A DNA stretch of 64,000 bases from Chromobotia macracanthus. Its lineage: Eukaryota; Chordata; Actinopteri; Cypriniformes; Botiidae. A model generated the notes under the pieces. It ran no database searches and was not told where the DNA came from. It saw nothing but the letters and a program-made list of their open reading frames with translations. Of this stretch, positions 63,125-64,000 are shown piece after piece (position 1 is the first letter of the stretch; the number at the start of each line of letters is the position of its first letter). Location: the NCBI GenBank assembly GCA_036877525.1, contig JAZGTH010000068.1, positions 3,676,001-3,740,000 of the forward strand. Direction: 5' to 3'. The translations under genes were made by a program, and so were the position numbers.

Positions 63125-63358
63125 TAAAAGAATAGTTCACCCCAAAATCGGAATTCCACTGTTTACTCACCCTCCTGTCATTCCAAACCTGCATGACTTT
63201 TGCTTCTGGGAAACACAAAATATGTTTTGAAAGTATGTTGGTAACCAAACAACAGTGGCACCAATGACTTCCTTTTCATTTCTAAAAATATCTAATTTGT
63301 GTTCCATGAAGATATCATATATTTTAATACATTATTTTTAGATGAACTATCCCTTTAA
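63125..63358. mobile_element. Non-autonomous inverted-repeat element (Angel-like), short complete copy
   Basis: Left AATAGTTCACCCCAAAAT and right TTTTTAGATGAACTATCCCTTTAA are inverted repeats. Internal landmarks TTTACTCACCCTCCTGTCATT, GGTAACCAAACAAC and AATGACTTCC are typical of this family. No coding capacity. Confidence 0.75.
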
Positions 63359-63884
63359 AAATCACTTCCATAAAAATTACCCAAAGCCTCTTTGTAATCT
63401 GCGCTCACTATTTGATGTTAGTACCAAACAGGACAATGAAATTCCTGTATTTTCCAGAAAAACTCTCAGCCCCACATGAGTTACAAGGGCCTTTTATGAA
63501 GAAATTAACTAACTGTGTGGATCTCCTTTACTGGGAAGACACATTTTTAAGTGTTTAAACATTAGATTTGTGTGATTTTGGGAAACGGCATAATTATTGC
63601 CTTAACGTGCACAAGACAGAACACAAGAAGAGGTTGGTCTGTTCTTCCTCAGACTGACAACAATCTATACGTACATGTACTGCTCATATGAACCAGTTAC
63701 ACAAACACTCTGTTACAATAATATCAAAAACAATGCAGCCTCATATTCTACATCCTCATATTCAAACTGCTCCAGGGAAGCTTATAAACAAGTTAGTGCT
63801 GTAATTCATCACAGTGAGTCAATGTTTTCATTTCATCTGCATTTCAAGGTCAGAATGAGAAGTGAGACTCTAGTAGGCGGTCTG

Positions 63885-64000
63885 ATGAAGTGAAGTGAAA
63901 GTGATGTATTTGTCAATGTAAGGTAACCCATACATGGAATGTGGCCTCTGCATTTAACCCATCCAATGAGTAGCGAACAGCTATTCTTGCAGCTCCAGAA
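63885..64000. repeat. Dispersed repeat truncated by the window end
   Basis: TGAAGTGAAGTGAAAGTGATG, GTAACCCATACATGGAATGTG and CTCTGCATTTAACCCATCC match a very common cyprinid repeat, which continues past base 64000. Confidence 0.6.

Larger units (their letters stand above)
36541..64000. other. 5' flank of doc2b: no gene recognised
   Basis: Upstream of the doc2b promoter. Frames of 60-123 codons occur on both strands but none shows a recognised family, and several overlap on opposite strands. Repeats and elements are listed individually. Nothing recognised in 36550-37220, 38060-40590, 40760-44370, 44800-45830, 46270-48310, 48530-49380, 50760-51050, 53250-55890, 56535-57130, 57240-59020 and 61035-63120, apart from short simple runs such as the AT-rich stretch near 57540-57620 and ATCC near 62167. 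Confidence 0.7.

Overview
This is vertebrate, almost certainly teleost fish, nuclear DNA: AT-rich, dominated by non-coding sequence, with short exons carrying GT/AG splice sites and many degraded transposable elements. Several repeats (the AGTTCACCCAAAAATG inverted-repeat element, the AGGGTCCGAGCAC repeat, the GGTGCTTGTGAAGCAAAGCA repeat, the ATGCTAACATG minisatellite) are of kinds common in carp/zebrafish-type genomes, so a cyprinid is the best guess; this rests on recalled family knowledge, not a search.

One gene is recognisable: doc2b (double C2-like domains beta), on the minus strand. Coding exon 1 (36096 down to 35772) encodes the N-terminus with the Munc13-interacting segment and an acidic linker. 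Coding exon 2 (15232 down to 15153) opens the C2A domain. The 20.5-kb intron between them splices in phase 1, and exon 2 ends in phase 0. Exon 3 (expected to start GLKPMD) is not visible, so the rest of the gene should lie left of base 1. A probable promoter/5' leader with a CCAAT box, a CRE-like site and upstream ORFs lies at about 36.1-36.54 kb.

Layout: 1-15.15 kb is partial intron 2, with an L2-type LINE tail, several non-autonomous elements and a 24-nt microexon-like structure at 5510-5533. 15.23-35.77 kb is intron 1, holding a possible internal first exon (donor at 15865), twin hairpins at 17.04-17.11 kb, a 17-bp tandem repeat, a hAT-like element, and two long purine-rich arrays (25.5-26.07 and 31.16-32.08 kb). 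36.54-64 kb is upstream flank with no recognisable gene. It contains degenerate tandem repeats, a Tc1-like deletion derivative, a hAT-like element, a ~1.1-kb dispersed repeat, a jockey-group-like LINE tail, an unassigned 1.5-kb block with tRNA-like boxes (59.0-60.6 kb), and a minisatellite at 60.8-61.0 kb.

Most open reading frames of 60-130 codons here are chance or repeat-derived, including two 346-363 codon Leu/Ser frames over the purine array. The two observations I rank highest are the candidate in-frame microexon and the candidate alternative first exon of doc2b. Both are inferences from splice-site architecture and need transcript data.
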